From Streptantibioticus rubrisoli (GTDB lineage Bacteria; Actinomycetota; Actinomycetes; Streptomycetales; Streptomycetaceae): 64,000 nt of DNA. The stretch lies in NCBI RefSeq assembly GCF_024436055.1, contig NZ_JANFNH010000013.1:62001-126000 (forward strand), given 5' to 3'. A program made the position numbers and the translations under genes. Of this stretch, positions 11,327 through 19,414 are shown one piece after another. The first letter of the stretch is position 1, and every line of letters begins with the position of its first letter. The notes beneath the pieces are model-generated. The model saw only the letters and a list, made by a program, of their open reading frames with translations. It made no database searches and was not told the origin of the DNA.

Positions 11327-12223
11327 TTAGTCCTGTGCCCTGCGGCGGAAGCCCCGGATGCCGATGAAGCCGTAGATCAAGGTGGCCGCGGCGATCGCGG
11401 CGATGCAGATCGGCAGCGGAATCGAGTGCGGTCCTGCCTTCGGTAGCAGCAGTCCGCGCATCGCCTCACTGACGTACGTCAGCGGGTTGAGGGTGCACAG
11501 GATCTGGAACCACCGGATGTGGGACAGGCTGGCCCACGGGAACTGGGTGGCCCCGGTGAACATGATGGGTGTCAGTGTCATCGCGAAGACGATGCTGATG
11601 TGCCGGGCGGGCGCCAGGGTGCCCAGCATCAGCCCGACCGCGCCGCCCACGATGCCGCCGAGCGAGATGATGCCGAGGGTCGCCGGGAGGGTGTGCAGCG
11701 GCCAGGAGACATGGTCGAGCAGCCCCAGACCGATCGGGATCATCACCAGCGAGCCGATCACTCCGCGCATCGCACCGAAGATGATCTTCTCGATCGCCAC
11801 CAGCACCACCGGGATCGGCGCCAGCAGCCGGTCCTCGATCTCCTTGGTGTACGAGAAGTCGATGGCCAGCGGGAGCGCGGTGTTCTGCAGCGAGACCAGG
11901 AAGCTGTTGAGCGCCACCACACCGGGCAGCAGCACCTGTTGGAACTCCGGGTTGGTGTAGCCGAGGTTGCTCAGCACCTTGCCGAAGACGAACAGGATGA
12001 AGAACGGCTCCACCAGCACCTGGCCGAGGAACGGTGCGATCTCCCGGCCGGTGACGAAGATGTCCCGCCACAGGATGAAGTAGAACGTCCGCCAGCGGGT
12101 CGCCCGGCGCCGGTGCCGTCCGCTGCGGGACGGCTGCGGGGTGACGACGGTGGGCTCCGGCTCCTCGGCGGGCAGTGTCGGCGAGGCCGCGGAATCGGAC
12201 GTGGAGGTGGGTGCGGTGGTCAT
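11327..12223 (-). CDS. ABC-2 type transporter permease (DrrB-like)
   Basis: A 298-residue integral membrane protein of the ABC-2/DrrB family. About 50 polar, Ser/Thr/Pro- and Arg-rich N-terminal residues precede roughly six hydrophobic segments. The first starts near FYFILWRDIF and the last ends near ICIAAIAAATLIYGFIGI. Its ATG overlaps the stop of the ATPase gene (ATGA at 12220-12223), so the two are translationally coupled and form one exporter. Location in the PKS cluster suggests efflux of, and self-resistance to, the polyketide. The family is certain; the substrate is inferred. Confidence 0.93.
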   Translation of the reverse strand: MTTAPTSTSDSAASPTLPAEEPEPTVVTPQPSRSGRHRRRATRWRTFYFILWRDIFVTGREIAPFLGQVLVEPFFILFVFGKVLSNLGYTNPEFQQVLLPGVVALNSFLVSLQNTALPLAIDFSYTKEIEDRLLAPIPVVLVAIEKIIFGAMRGVIGSLVMIPIGLGLLDHVSWPLHTLPATLGIISLGGIVGGAVGLMLGTLAPARHISIVFAMTLTPIMFTGATQFPWASLSHIRWFQILCTLNPLTYVSEAMRGLLLPKAGPHSIPLPICIAAIAAATLIYGFIGIRGFRRRAQD

Positions 12224-13269
12224 CGCATCTCCCTACCGGTCAACTCGACGAAAACGTCTTCCAGGGTCGAATTGCCGACGCTCATGTCCTTGATTTCACA
12301 GTTCGCTTCGGCCAGTGCCTTGATGACGGTGGGCAGGATCACCGAGGAGGCGGCATCGGAGTAGACCTTCAACCGCACGTCCGCGGGCCCGGTTTCATGA
12401 TGGAACTCGAATCCGTTCTCGCCGAACTCGGCGCCCGCGAGCGGATCCGTCTCCTCCTGTCGGACGATTTCGACGTTGGCCACCGAATCGATCCGCTTCA
12501 GCATTTGGATGACGCTGTCCGGGCCGGAATGCGGCGGCGTGATGGTCACGCTGACCGAGGTGTTGGAGAGCTTCTCCATCAGCGCCTGCGGAGTGTCCAG
12601 GGCCAGCAGCCTGCCGTGGTCGATGATTCCGACCCGGTCGCACAGTTTCTCGGCTTCGTCCATGTCGTGGGTGGTGATGACCACCGTCACGCCGCGGCTG
12701 CTGAGTTCGGCCACCCGCTCGCGCACGAAGAGCTGGGACTGCGGGTCGAGACCGGTTGCCGGTTCGTCCAGGAAGAGCACCCGGGGCCGGTGCATCAGCG
12801 CCCGGGCGATCATCACCCGCTGCGCCTGACCACCGGAGACCTCGTCGGAGCGGGCGTCGCCGTGGTCGGTGAGGCCGACGAACTCCAGGCTCTCGTCGGC
12901 CAGTCGGTTGCGCTCGGCGCGCGGCAGCCCGTGGTATCCGGCGTGGAACACCAGGTTCTGGCGGATCGTCAGGGAGCGGTCGAGGTTGTTGCGCTGCGGT
13001 ACGACGGCGAATGACTGGCGGGCCACCGCGGGCTTGGCGACCACGTCGACGCCCTGTACGAACGCCTGCCCGCCGCTCGGCGCCACCCGGGTGGTGAGGA
13101 TGCCGATGGTGGTGGTTTTTCCGGCTCCGTTCGGGCCAAGGAACCCGAAGACCTCACCGTGGTTCACGGTGAAGCTGAGGTTGTCCACGGCGGGATGTTC
13201 ACGATCGGGATACTTTTTGACCAGCCCGTCGACTAGGACGGCATAATCCAGCGGACGTATTGTGTTCAT
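12220..13269 (-). CDS. ABC transporter ATP-binding protein (DrrA-like)
   Basis: A 349-residue nucleotide-binding subunit of a daunorubicin-type exporter. Walker A is GPNGAGKTT near residue 43, the signature is VSGGQAQR near 142, Walker B is RVLFLDEPATGLDP near 162, and the switch histidine lies in ITTHDMDEAEK. The C-terminal 100 residues are the extension usual in DrrA-type ATPases. It pairs with the overlapping permease. It is transcribed divergently from the rhamnose operon, so one 253-bp intergenic region probably controls both units. Confidence 0.95.
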   Translation of the reverse strand: MNTIRPLDYAVLVDGLVKKYPDREHPAVDNLSFTVNHGEVFGFLGPNGAGKTTTIGILTTRVAPSGGQAFVQGVDVVAKPAVARQSFAVVPQRNNLDRSLTIRQNLVFHAGYHGLPRAERNRLADESLEFVGLTDHGDARSDEVSGGQAQRVMIARALMHRPRVLFLDEPATGLDPQSQLFVRERVAELSSRGVTVVITTHDMDEAEKLCDRVGIIDHGRLLALDTPQALMEKLSNTSVSVTITPPHSGPDSVIQMLKRIDSVANVEIVRQEETDPLAGAEFGENGFEFHHETGPADVRLKVYSDAASSVILPTVIKALAEANCEIKDMSVGNSTLEDVFVELTGREMR

Positions 13270-13522
13270 TGACCCTGCGAATCAGGCTGGACGCGATAAC
13301 GGCAGCACCGGCGTTCTGCCGCGAGGGTCGCACGTGCGGCGGGCTGCGTCGTTGTGCGCCGACGGATTGGGAAGCAATATGGTGCGTGCCATGTCTAGCA
13401 CGGCTGCCCGCACCACGGGCCTACTGGGCCGTTAAGTTAGGGGTCGGTGCCGCTGGCTAGGGGTGCTTAGGGGGAAATTCCGGGTGTTGCGACTCCCCGG
13501 AATAACGCCCTAGCATCGCCGC
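13270..13522. promoter_or_regulatory. Divergent promoter region (exporter vs rmlDCAB) with phased TTAGGGG/CTAGGGG repeats
   Basis: This 253-bp region separates the divergent exporter and deoxysugar operons. It holds TTAGGGG at 13437, CTAGGGG at 13457 and TTAGGGG at 13467, with spacings of 20 and 10 bp that put them on one face of the helix. An inverted CCCTAG lies at 13508. GGGAAATTCC at 13472-13481 resembles the core of PAS-LuxR (PimM-type) operators. The same heptamer occurs inverted at 25652-25658, upstream of the cluster's LAL regulator. The repeats are seen; their role as regulator sites is inferred. Confidence 0.6.
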
Positions 13523-14551
13523 GTGACCGCGTCGAAGGATTCTGCGCAAAATTTGGCGGCGGGGCATCCGCCGTACGACGCGCCTCGCGAATTCGCGTCC
13601 GCCGCACCAACGCCGCCGCCTTCCGCTCCCGCGTTCCGCTGGCTGGTGGTGGGCGCGGGCGGCACGCTGGGACGCGAGGTGACCGCCCGGCTGGCAGCCC
13701 GAGGCGCCGACATCGTGGCGCTGGGCCGTGACGGGCTGGACATCACCGATGCCCGCGCCGTCGAGCGTGCCGTCGCCGACCACCGCCCCCAGGCCGTGGT
13801 CAACTGCGCCGCGTGGACCGCCGTTGACGACGCGGAGGCCCAGGAGGCCGCCGCCGCGCGGATCAACGCCGACGGCCCGCGCAACCTGGCCCGCGCCTGC
13901 GCCGCCTCCGGCGCCCGGCTGCTGCACGTCTCCACCGACTACGTCTTCGGCGGCGCCCCAGAGGACTTCGGCACCCCCTACGGCGAACTGGCCACGCCCG
14001 CACCGCACACCGCGTACGGGCGCACCAAACTCGCTGGCGAGCGGGCGGCGTTGGCCGAACTCCCGCACGCCACCACCGTGGTGCGCACCGCCTGGCTGTA
14101 CGGCAGATCCGCCTCCGGCACCGCGACCACCGGCTTCGTCGGCACCATGGCCCGGATCGCGCGGCACGAGGAGCGCACCGTGGACGTGGTGGACGACCAG
14201 CACGGCCAGCCCACCTGGGCGGGCGATCTCGCCGACCGGTTGGTCGCGCTCGGCGGGCTGCCGCTGGAGCGGTCCACCGGGATCTTCCACGGCACCGGCG
14301 GCGGCCACACCACCTGGTACGCGCTGGCCCGTGCGGTGTTCCAGCTGGTGGGCGCGGACCCCGAGCGGGTGCGGCGGATCGACAGCGGCCAACTGGTGCG
14401 CGCGGCGCGCCGCCCGGCGTGGAGCGTGCTGGGCCACGACGGGTGGGCGAAGGCGGGCCTGCCCCCCTTGCGGCACTGGCGCGCGGCGCTCACCGAAGCG
14501 CTCACCGATGCGGCCGCGGACCCCAAGACCCCGGTAGCGGAGGCGCGTTGA
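13523..14551 (+). CDS. rmlD: dTDP-4-dehydrorhamnose reductase
   Basis: Final enzyme of dTDP-L-rhamnose synthesis; it reduces dTDP-4-keto-L-rhamnose. It is a 342-residue SDR protein with NAD(P)-binding motif VGAGGTLG near residue 42, STDYVFGG near 140 and the catalytic YGRTK near 170. About 38 Pro/Ala-rich residues precede the Rossmann fold, which is unusual for RmlD. No Shine-Dalgarno is visible before the GTG at 13523, so the message may be leaderless, or the true start may be further in. It is the first gene of a tight rmlD-C-A-B operon, three bases before rmlC. Confidence 0.92.
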   Translation: MTASKDSAQNLAAGHPPYDAPREFASAAPTPPPSAPAFRWLVVGAGGTLGREVTARLAARGADIVALGRDGLDITDARAVERAVADHRPQAVVNCAAWTAVDDAEAQEAAAARINADGPRNLARACAASGARLLHVSTDYVFGGAPEDFGTPYGELATPAPHTAYGRTKLAGERAALAELPHATTVVRTAWLYGRSASGTATTGFVGTMARIARHEERTVDVVDDQHGQPTWAGDLADRLVALGGLPLERSTGIFHGTGGGHTTWYALARAVFQLVGADPERVRRIDSGQLVRAARRPAWSVLGHDGWAKAGLPPLRHWRAALTEALTDAAADPKTPVAEAR

Positions 14552-14554
14552 GCC

Positions 14555-15196
14555 ATGAAACCCCTGTCCATCGACGGCGCCTGGGTGTACCAGCCGCGGC
14601 AGTTCGACGATGACCGCGGCACCTTCCTGGAGTGGTTCCAGGGCCAGCGGTTCCGGGAGGCGACCGGCCGTCGGCTGGACCTCGCGCAGGCCAACTGCTC
14701 GGTGTCCCACCGCGGGGTGCTGCGCGGGGTGCACTTCGCCGACGTACCGCCCAGCCAGGCCAAGTACGTCACCTGTGTGCGCGGCGCGGTTCGCGACGTG
14801 GTGGTGGACGTGCGGACCGGCTCGCCGACGTTCGGCGAGTGGGAGGCGGTGGAGCTCAACGACTGCGAACGCAACGTGGTGTTCCTGTCCGAGGGACTCG
14901 GCCACGCCTTCCAGGCACTGACCGACGAGGCGACCGTCGTCTACCTGTGCTCGGCCGGATACAACCCGGGCCGTGAGCACGGCATCAACCCACTCGACCC
15001 GGACCTGGGCATCGAGTGGCTGGACGGTGTGGATCCCGTCCTGTCGCCCAAGGACGCCGCCGCCCCGAGCCTGGCAGCGGCCCAGGCGGCCGGTGTGCTG
15101 CCGTCCTACCAGGAGTGCCGGGCGTTCTGGCACTCCCTCGCGTCCGCCACCGGCGCGGCCAGCGAGAGCACCGAGCCGATCGAGGAGACCCCGTGA
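14555..15196 (+). CDS. rmlC: dTDP-4-dehydrorhamnose 3,5-epimerase
   Basis: A 213-residue cupin epimerase that converts dTDP-4-keto-6-deoxyglucose to the L-rhamno form. The N-terminal pattern is typical of RmlC (FDDDRGTFLEWF), and the active-site region LRGVHFADVPPSQAKYV carries the catalytic histidine. Further family motifs are FLSEGLGHAFQAL and YLCSAGYNP. It overlaps rmlA by GTGA (15193-15196). A 3-only or 5-only epimerase cannot be excluded, but the complete rml set makes rhamnose the likely sugar. Confidence 0.93.
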   Translation: MKPLSIDGAWVYQPRQFDDDRGTFLEWFQGQRFREATGRRLDLAQANCSVSHRGVLRGVHFADVPPSQAKYVTCVRGAVRDVVVDVRTGSPTFGEWEAVELNDCERNVVFLSEGLGHAFQALTDEATVVYLCSAGYNPGREHGINPLDPDLGIEWLDGVDPVLSPKDAAAPSLAAAQAAGVLPSYQECRAFWHSLASATGAASESTEPIEETP

Positions 15197-16260
15197 AGGC
15201 GCTCGTCCTGTCCGGGGGTTCGGGGACCCGGCTGCGTCCCCTGACCCACACCTCGGCGAAGCAACTCGTCCCGGTGGCCAACAAGCCCATCCTGTTCTAC
15301 GTGCTCGAAGGCATCGCCGAGGCGGGCGTCACCGAGGTGGGCATCATCGTGGGCGACACCGCGCCGGAGATCCAGGCCGCGGTCGGCGACGGCTCGGCCT
15401 TCGGCCTTTCGGTCGCCTACATCCCGCAGGAGCGGCCGCTGGGCCTGGCGCACGCGGTGCGCATCGCGCGGGACTGGCTCGGCGACGATGACTTTGTCAT
15501 GTACCTGGGTGACAACTTCCTGGTCGGCGGTATCACCGACCAGCTGGCGGACTTCCGCAGCACCGCGCCCGACGCCCAGATCATGCTCACCCGGGTCAGC
15601 GACCCGTCCGCCTTCGGCGTCGCAGAACTCGACGGTGCGGGGCGGGTGATCGGCCTGGAGGAGAAGCCGGAGTTCCCCAAGAGTGACCTGGCGCTGGTCG
15701 GGGTCTACTTCTTCACCCCCGCCATCCACGACGCCGTGGCCGCCATCTCCCCGTCCGCACGCGGCGAGTTGGAGATCACCGACGCCATCCAGTGGCTGAT
15801 CGACCATGACGCCAAGGTGCGTTCCTCGGTGGTCACCGGCTACTGGAAGGACACCGGCAACGCCACCGACATGCTGGAGGTCAACCGGACGGTGCTCGAT
15901 CGGCTGGCCCCGCGCTGTGAGGGCACCGTGGACGAGGAGAGCGAACTCGTCGGCCGTGTCGTCGTCGAGCCGGGCGCCTCGGTGACCCGCTCCCGCATCG
16001 TCGGCCCGGCGGTCATCGGCCGCGGCACCCGCATAGACGGCTCCTACATCGGGCCGTTCACCTCGGTCGCCGACCACTGCACCATCGCCGACAGCGAGAT
16101 CGAGTACTCGATCGTGCTCACCGGCGCCACGATCGACGGCGTCCGCCGGATCGAGGCGTCCATGATCGGCCGTGATGTGGCCGTCACGCCCGCCCCCCGT
16201 ACCCCGCAAGCCCACCGCCTGATCCTCGGCGACCACAGCAAGGTGCAGATCCGCTCATGA
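15193..16260 (+). CDS. rmlA: Glucose-1-phosphate thymidylyltransferase (antibiotic-type, long form)
   Basis: A 355-residue nucleotidyltransferase that makes dTDP-glucose. The pyrophosphorylase motif LSGGSGTRLRPLT is at residues 5-17, the sugar-binding region includes YLGDNFL, and VGVYFFTP and ELEITDAIQ follow. The C-terminal third is a left-handed beta-helix-like domain. This is the StrD-like long form common in antibiotic clusters, rather than the short primary-metabolism RmlA of about 290 residues. The GTG at 15193 was chosen because it overlaps the rmlC stop and starts exactly at the conserved N terminus. An upstream extension in the same frame lies inside rmlC and was discarded. Confidence 0.95.
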   Translation: MKALVLSGGSGTRLRPLTHTSAKQLVPVANKPILFYVLEGIAEAGVTEVGIIVGDTAPEIQAAVGDGSAFGLSVAYIPQERPLGLAHAVRIARDWLGDDDFVMYLGDNFLVGGITDQLADFRSTAPDAQIMLTRVSDPSAFGVAELDGAGRVIGLEEKPEFPKSDLALVGVYFFTPAIHDAVAAISPSARGELEITDAIQWLIDHDAKVRSSVVTGYWKDTGNATDMLEVNRTVLDRLAPRCEGTVDEESELVGRVVVEPGASVTRSRIVGPAVIGRGTRIDGSYIGPFTSVADHCTIADSEIEYSIVLTGATIDGVRRIEASMIGRDVAVTPAPRTPQAHRLILGDHSKVQIRS

Positions 16261-17243
16261 AGCTCCTGATCACCGGCGCGGCCGGTTTCATCGGCTCCCA
16301 CCTCGTGCGCACCATCCTCGGCCCGGACCGGCCGCTGGGCGACGGCGTGCGGGTCACCGTGCTGGACAAGCTCACCTACGCCGGCTGCCTGGAGAACCTC
16401 GCGCCGGCCCAGGACGCACCCGGCTACGCGTTCGTCCGCGGCGACATCACCGACGCCGCCCTGGTCGACCGACTGGTCGCCGAGCACGACGCGGTGATCC
16501 ACCTGGCCGCCGAGTCGCATGTGGACCGCTCCATCGAGGCGGCACAGGACTTCGTGCACACCAACGTGCTCGGCACCAGCACCCTGTTGGACGCGGCGCT
16601 GCGGCACGGCACGGCGCCGTTCGTGCACGTGTCGACCGACGAGGTCTACGGCTCCGTCCCGTTCGGCTCGTCCACCGAGGACGACCCGCTGCGCCCCAAC
16701 TCCCCGTACTCCGCGTCCAAGGCCGCCAGCGACCTGATCGCGCTGTCCTACCACCGCACCCACGGGCTGGACGTGCGGGTGACCCGCTGCTCCAACAACT
16801 ACGGCCCGTACCAGTACCCGGAGAAGGCCATCCCGCTGTTCGTCAGCCGTCTGCTCAGCGGCCGGAACGTGCCGCTGTACGGCGACGGCGGCAACGTACG
16901 GGACTGGCTGCACGTCGACGACCACTGCAGAGGCCTGCTCGCGGTGCTCACCGCGGGTAGACCCGGCGAGATCTACAACATCGGCGGCGGCACCGAGCTG
17001 ACCAACAAGCAGCTCACCGAGGTGCTGTTGGAGGCGTGCGGGGCGGACTGGGACCGGGTGGACCTGGTCGCCGACCGCAAGGGGCACGACCGCCGGTACA
17101 GCGTCGACTGGACCAAGATCCGTGACGAGCTGGGGTACCGGCCGGTCCATGACTTCCGCCTGGGCATCGCCGAGACGGTGGAGTGGTACCGCAAGAACCA
17201 CAAGGTGTGGACCCCCCTCAGGCAGGGGCCGCCGACCACATGA
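16257..17243 (+). CDS. rmlB: dTDP-glucose 4,6-dehydratase
   Basis: A 328-residue SDR enzyme that forms dTDP-4-keto-6-deoxyglucose, the branch point for deoxysugars. The NAD-binding motif ITGAAGFIGSH is at residues 4-14. The catalytic region STDEVYG is near 126 and YSASK near 152. The RCSNNYGPYQYPEK signature is characteristic of this enzyme. It is coupled by ATGA overlaps to rmlA upstream and to the thioesterase-like gene downstream. No downstream deoxysugar-tailoring enzymes or glycosyltransferase occur in the window. Confidence 0.96.
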   Translation: MKLLITGAAGFIGSHLVRTILGPDRPLGDGVRVTVLDKLTYAGCLENLAPAQDAPGYAFVRGDITDAALVDRLVAEHDAVIHLAAESHVDRSIEAAQDFVHTNVLGTSTLLDAALRHGTAPFVHVSTDEVYGSVPFGSSTEDDPLRPNSPYSASKAASDLIALSYHRTHGLDVRVTRCSNNYGPYQYPEKAIPLFVSRLLSGRNVPLYGDGGNVRDWLHVDDHCRGLLAVLTAGRPGEIYNIGGGTELTNKQLTEVLLEACGADWDRVDLVADRKGHDRRYSVDWTKIRDELGYRPVHDFRLGIAETVEWYRKNHKVWTPLRQGPPTT

Positions 17244-17914
17244 CGGAAGAGACCACGCCCGATGACATCGGCCTGATCAGGATCCTGCAACCGGCGACCC
17301 CGAGCAGCTTCCGCCTCGTGTGCTTCCCGGGTTTCGTCAACTCCACCGCCTACTACCTGGCGTTGGCCGAGCTGCTGCTGCCCACCGTGGAGGTACTGGT
17401 CGTCCAGTACCCGGGGGACGCGGGCGACCCCGACGACCTGTGCCACGGCGAGGGCGAACCGGTGCAGGACGACGAGGAGCTGGCGGACCGGATCTTCGAG
17501 GCGCTGGGCGACTGGACCGACCGCCGCCTGGCGTTCTTCGGCCACCGTGACGGCGCCTACCTCGCCTACCGGGTGGCCCAGCGGCTGGAGCGGGAGACCA
17601 CCGCGCTGTTCATGACGCTGTTCGTCTCCGGCCGCAACGCCCCCGGGGTGCACGCTCCGCTCGGCCCGCCGACGCTGAGCTGCCGCATCGTCGCGCTCAC
17701 CGGCAACCACGATCCGCGCACCACACCCGCGGGGGTACGGGCCTGGCGGCGGTGCACCAGCGGGCGGTTCGACCTTGAGGTCCTGCCCGGCGCACAGCGC
17801 TTCCTCGACAACAGCAAGCGCGAGGTGGTCAACCTCGTCCATGACCAACTCATGTCGATATCGATCGAGAACATCGAAAACATCGCCAATGTCAAGACAA
17901 TTCAAGCCGAGTAG
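17240..17914 (+). CDS. Type II thioesterase-like protein lacking the catalytic residues
   Basis: A 224-residue alpha/beta-hydrolase whose framework clearly matches PKS/NRPS type II thioesterases (RLVCFPG, VLVVQYPG, LADRIFEALGDW, ALTGNHDP). The active-site features are gone. The nucleophile elbow GHSxG reads GHRDG, with serine replaced by arginine. The usual GGHFFL histidine segment reads GAQRFL. The N-terminal HAGG loop reads GFVNS. About 50 residues of lid between FVSGRNAP and SCRIVALTG are missing. The Asp of the triad (HDP) remains. The start overlaps the rmlB stop (ATGA). It is probably expressed, because the frame is intact and coupled, but hydrolysis by the normal mechanism is unlikely. 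A binding or scaffolding role, or decay in progress, are the alternatives. Confidence 0.8.
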   Translation: MTEETTPDDIGLIRILQPATPSSFRLVCFPGFVNSTAYYLALAELLLPTVEVLVVQYPGDAGDPDDLCHGEGEPVQDDEELADRIFEALGDWTDRRLAFFGHRDGAYLAYRVAQRLERETTALFMTLFVSGRNAPGVHAPLGPPTLSCRIVALTGNHDPRTTPAGVRAWRRCTSGRFDLEVLPGAQRFLDNSKREVVNLVHDQLMSISIENIENIANVKTIQAE

Positions 17915-17931
17915 GACAAGGGAGCCTACGG

Positions 17932-19335
17932 ATGACCGCGAGAATATTTGCAGTCGACTCGGTACAGACCCTCGATGACTTCGAGCGCGACGCGCTGCGC
18001 GTCGCCGCGGTGATCCGCGACGGCGGAGTCGGCACGGGCGACCGCGTCATGCTCAAGGCCGGGAACTCTGCCGCGTGGGTGTGCGTGCTGTACGCGCTGA
18101 TGCACGTCGGTGCCTCGATCGTGCTGGTCGACCAGCAGGAGCACGTCGAGGAGACCCGGCGGATCGCACTGCGCACCGGCGTCAAGAAGACCTTCGTGGA
18201 CGACGACGCGCCCATCGACGCCGAGGCCGACCCCGTCCACCTCTACGAACTGCTGGTCGCCGCCGCCGACCGCCCGGCCGACGCCGGGCAACTGTCGTTC
18301 GACGCCTGGGGCGAACTGCCGGACGGCCTGATCATGTGGACCTCGGGCTCCACCGGCACCCCCAAGGGGGTCGTCAAGTCCGGCGCCAAGTTCCTGCGCA
18401 ACCTGGAGCGCAACGCCGCACAGGTCGGTCACCGCGGCGATGACGTACTGCTGCCGCTGCTGCCGTTCGCCCACCAGTACGGCCTGTCGATGGTGCTGAT
18501 CGCCTGGCTCACCCGGTGCTCGCTGGTGATCGCCCCCTACCGGCGGCTGGACCACGCGCTGCGGATGGCCGGGCAGACCGGCACCACGGTGATCGACGCG
18601 ACGCCCTCCAGCTACCGCAGCATCCTCAACCTGGTGACCCGCAAGCCAGCGCTGCGCGTCCATCTGGAGTCCACCCGGATGTTCTGCGTCGGCGCCGCGC
18701 CACTGGACGCGCCGCTGGTCGCCGCCTACACCGAGGAGTTCGGCCTGCCGCTGCTGGACAGCTACGGCAGCACCGAACTGGGCAACATCGCCTTCGCCAC
18801 CCTGGACAACCCGGTCGCCACCGGCCGCCCCATGGAGGGCATCCGGGTCAGGATCGTGGACGAGGACGGCCGCCCGGTGCCCGCGGGAGAGGCGGGCGAG
18901 ATCCAGGTCGACACCCCGGACGCGCTGGAGGGCCACCTCGCCGAGGACGGCACGCTCATCCCCGCCCCGACCGGCTGGCAGCCCACCGGTGACCTCGGCC
19001 ACCTTGACGAGCACGGCAACCTGTTCGTCCTCGGCCGCAAGCTCGCCGTGCACCGCATGGGCTACACGCTCTACCCCGAGCTGATCGAGCGCAAGGTCGA
19101 GGCCGCGAAGTGCCCGGTACGCGTGGTGCCGCTGCCGGACGAACGGCGCGGGGCGCAGCTGGTGTTCTTCGTGGAGGACGAGCAGCGGCGGGACGCCGCG
19201 CACTGGCGGGAGGTGCTCGACGCACTGCTGCCCGCCTATGAGCGGCCCAACCGGGTCATCGTGCTCGACGCGTTTCCGCTCAACCGCAACGGCAAGCCGG
19301 ACAAGCGCCGGTTGGAGGCCCTCGCACAGGAATAG
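17932..19335 (+). CDS. Class I adenylate-forming acyl-CoA/ACP ligase
   Basis: A 467-residue ligase that activates a carboxylic acid as acyl-AMP and transfers it to CoA or ACP. The ATP-binding loop WTSGSTGTPKG is near residue 137, the A5 motif DSYGSTELG near 275, the GDL aspartate is in TGDLGHLDEHGNL near 350, and the A10 lysine is in NRNGKPDKRR near 453. It is shorter than typical acyl-CoA synthetases because the N-terminal subdomain is reduced. It lies 17 bases after the thioesterase-like gene, with GGAG just upstream of the ATG. With the flavin oxidase and ureohydrolase nearby, 4-guanidinobutyrate is the most attractive substrate, by analogy with azalomycin/ECO-02301 starter pathways. Another starter acid is possible. 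Confidence 0.88.
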   Translation: MTARIFAVDSVQTLDDFERDALRVAAVIRDGGVGTGDRVMLKAGNSAAWVCVLYALMHVGASIVLVDQQEHVEETRRIALRTGVKKTFVDDDAPIDAEADPVHLYELLVAAADRPADAGQLSFDAWGELPDGLIMWTSGSTGTPKGVVKSGAKFLRNLERNAAQVGHRGDDVLLPLLPFAHQYGLSMVLIAWLTRCSLVIAPYRRLDHALRMAGQTGTTVIDATPSSYRSILNLVTRKPALRVHLESTRMFCVGAAPLDAPLVAAYTEEFGLPLLDSYGSTELGNIAFATLDNPVATGRPMEGIRVRIVDEDGRPVPAGEAGEIQVDTPDALEGHLAEDGTLIPAPTGWQPTGDLGHLDEHGNLFVLGRKLAVHRMGYTLYPELIERKVEAAKCPVRVVPLPDERRGAQLVFFVEDEQRRDAAHWREVLDALLPAYERPNRVIVLDAFPLNRNGKPDKRRLEALAQE

Positions 19336-19345
19336 CGGCCATGCG

Positions 19346-19387
19346 AAGGGGCGGGGTTGACGGAAACCGATCCGCCAACCCCCCTTT
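19346..19387. terminator. Bidirectional hairpin between convergent ligase and flavin oxidase genes
   Basis: The left arm 19346-19363 and right arm 19372-19387 pair through GGGGTTG/CAACCCC and outer AAGGGG/CCCCTT blocks, and TTT follows. It lies 11 bases after the ligase stop and about 28 bases from the stop of the converging oxidase gene. Confidence 0.8.
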
Positions 19388-19414
19388 CGTTATTGGGCCT
19401 TAGGTGTATTCGGC

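Noticed and set aside
13472-13481. PimM-type PAS-LuxR operator
   Set aside because: Core similarity is good but the outer CTV/BAG positions match poorly, and no PAS-LuxR gene is in the window, so it is not listed as a confirmed site.
13457-15133. 558-codon minus-strand open frame antisense to rmlD/rmlC
   Set aside because: Low-complexity Gly/His/Arg composition with no family match, lying entirely opposite well-supported rml genes. High-GC DNA commonly keeps such shadow frames open.
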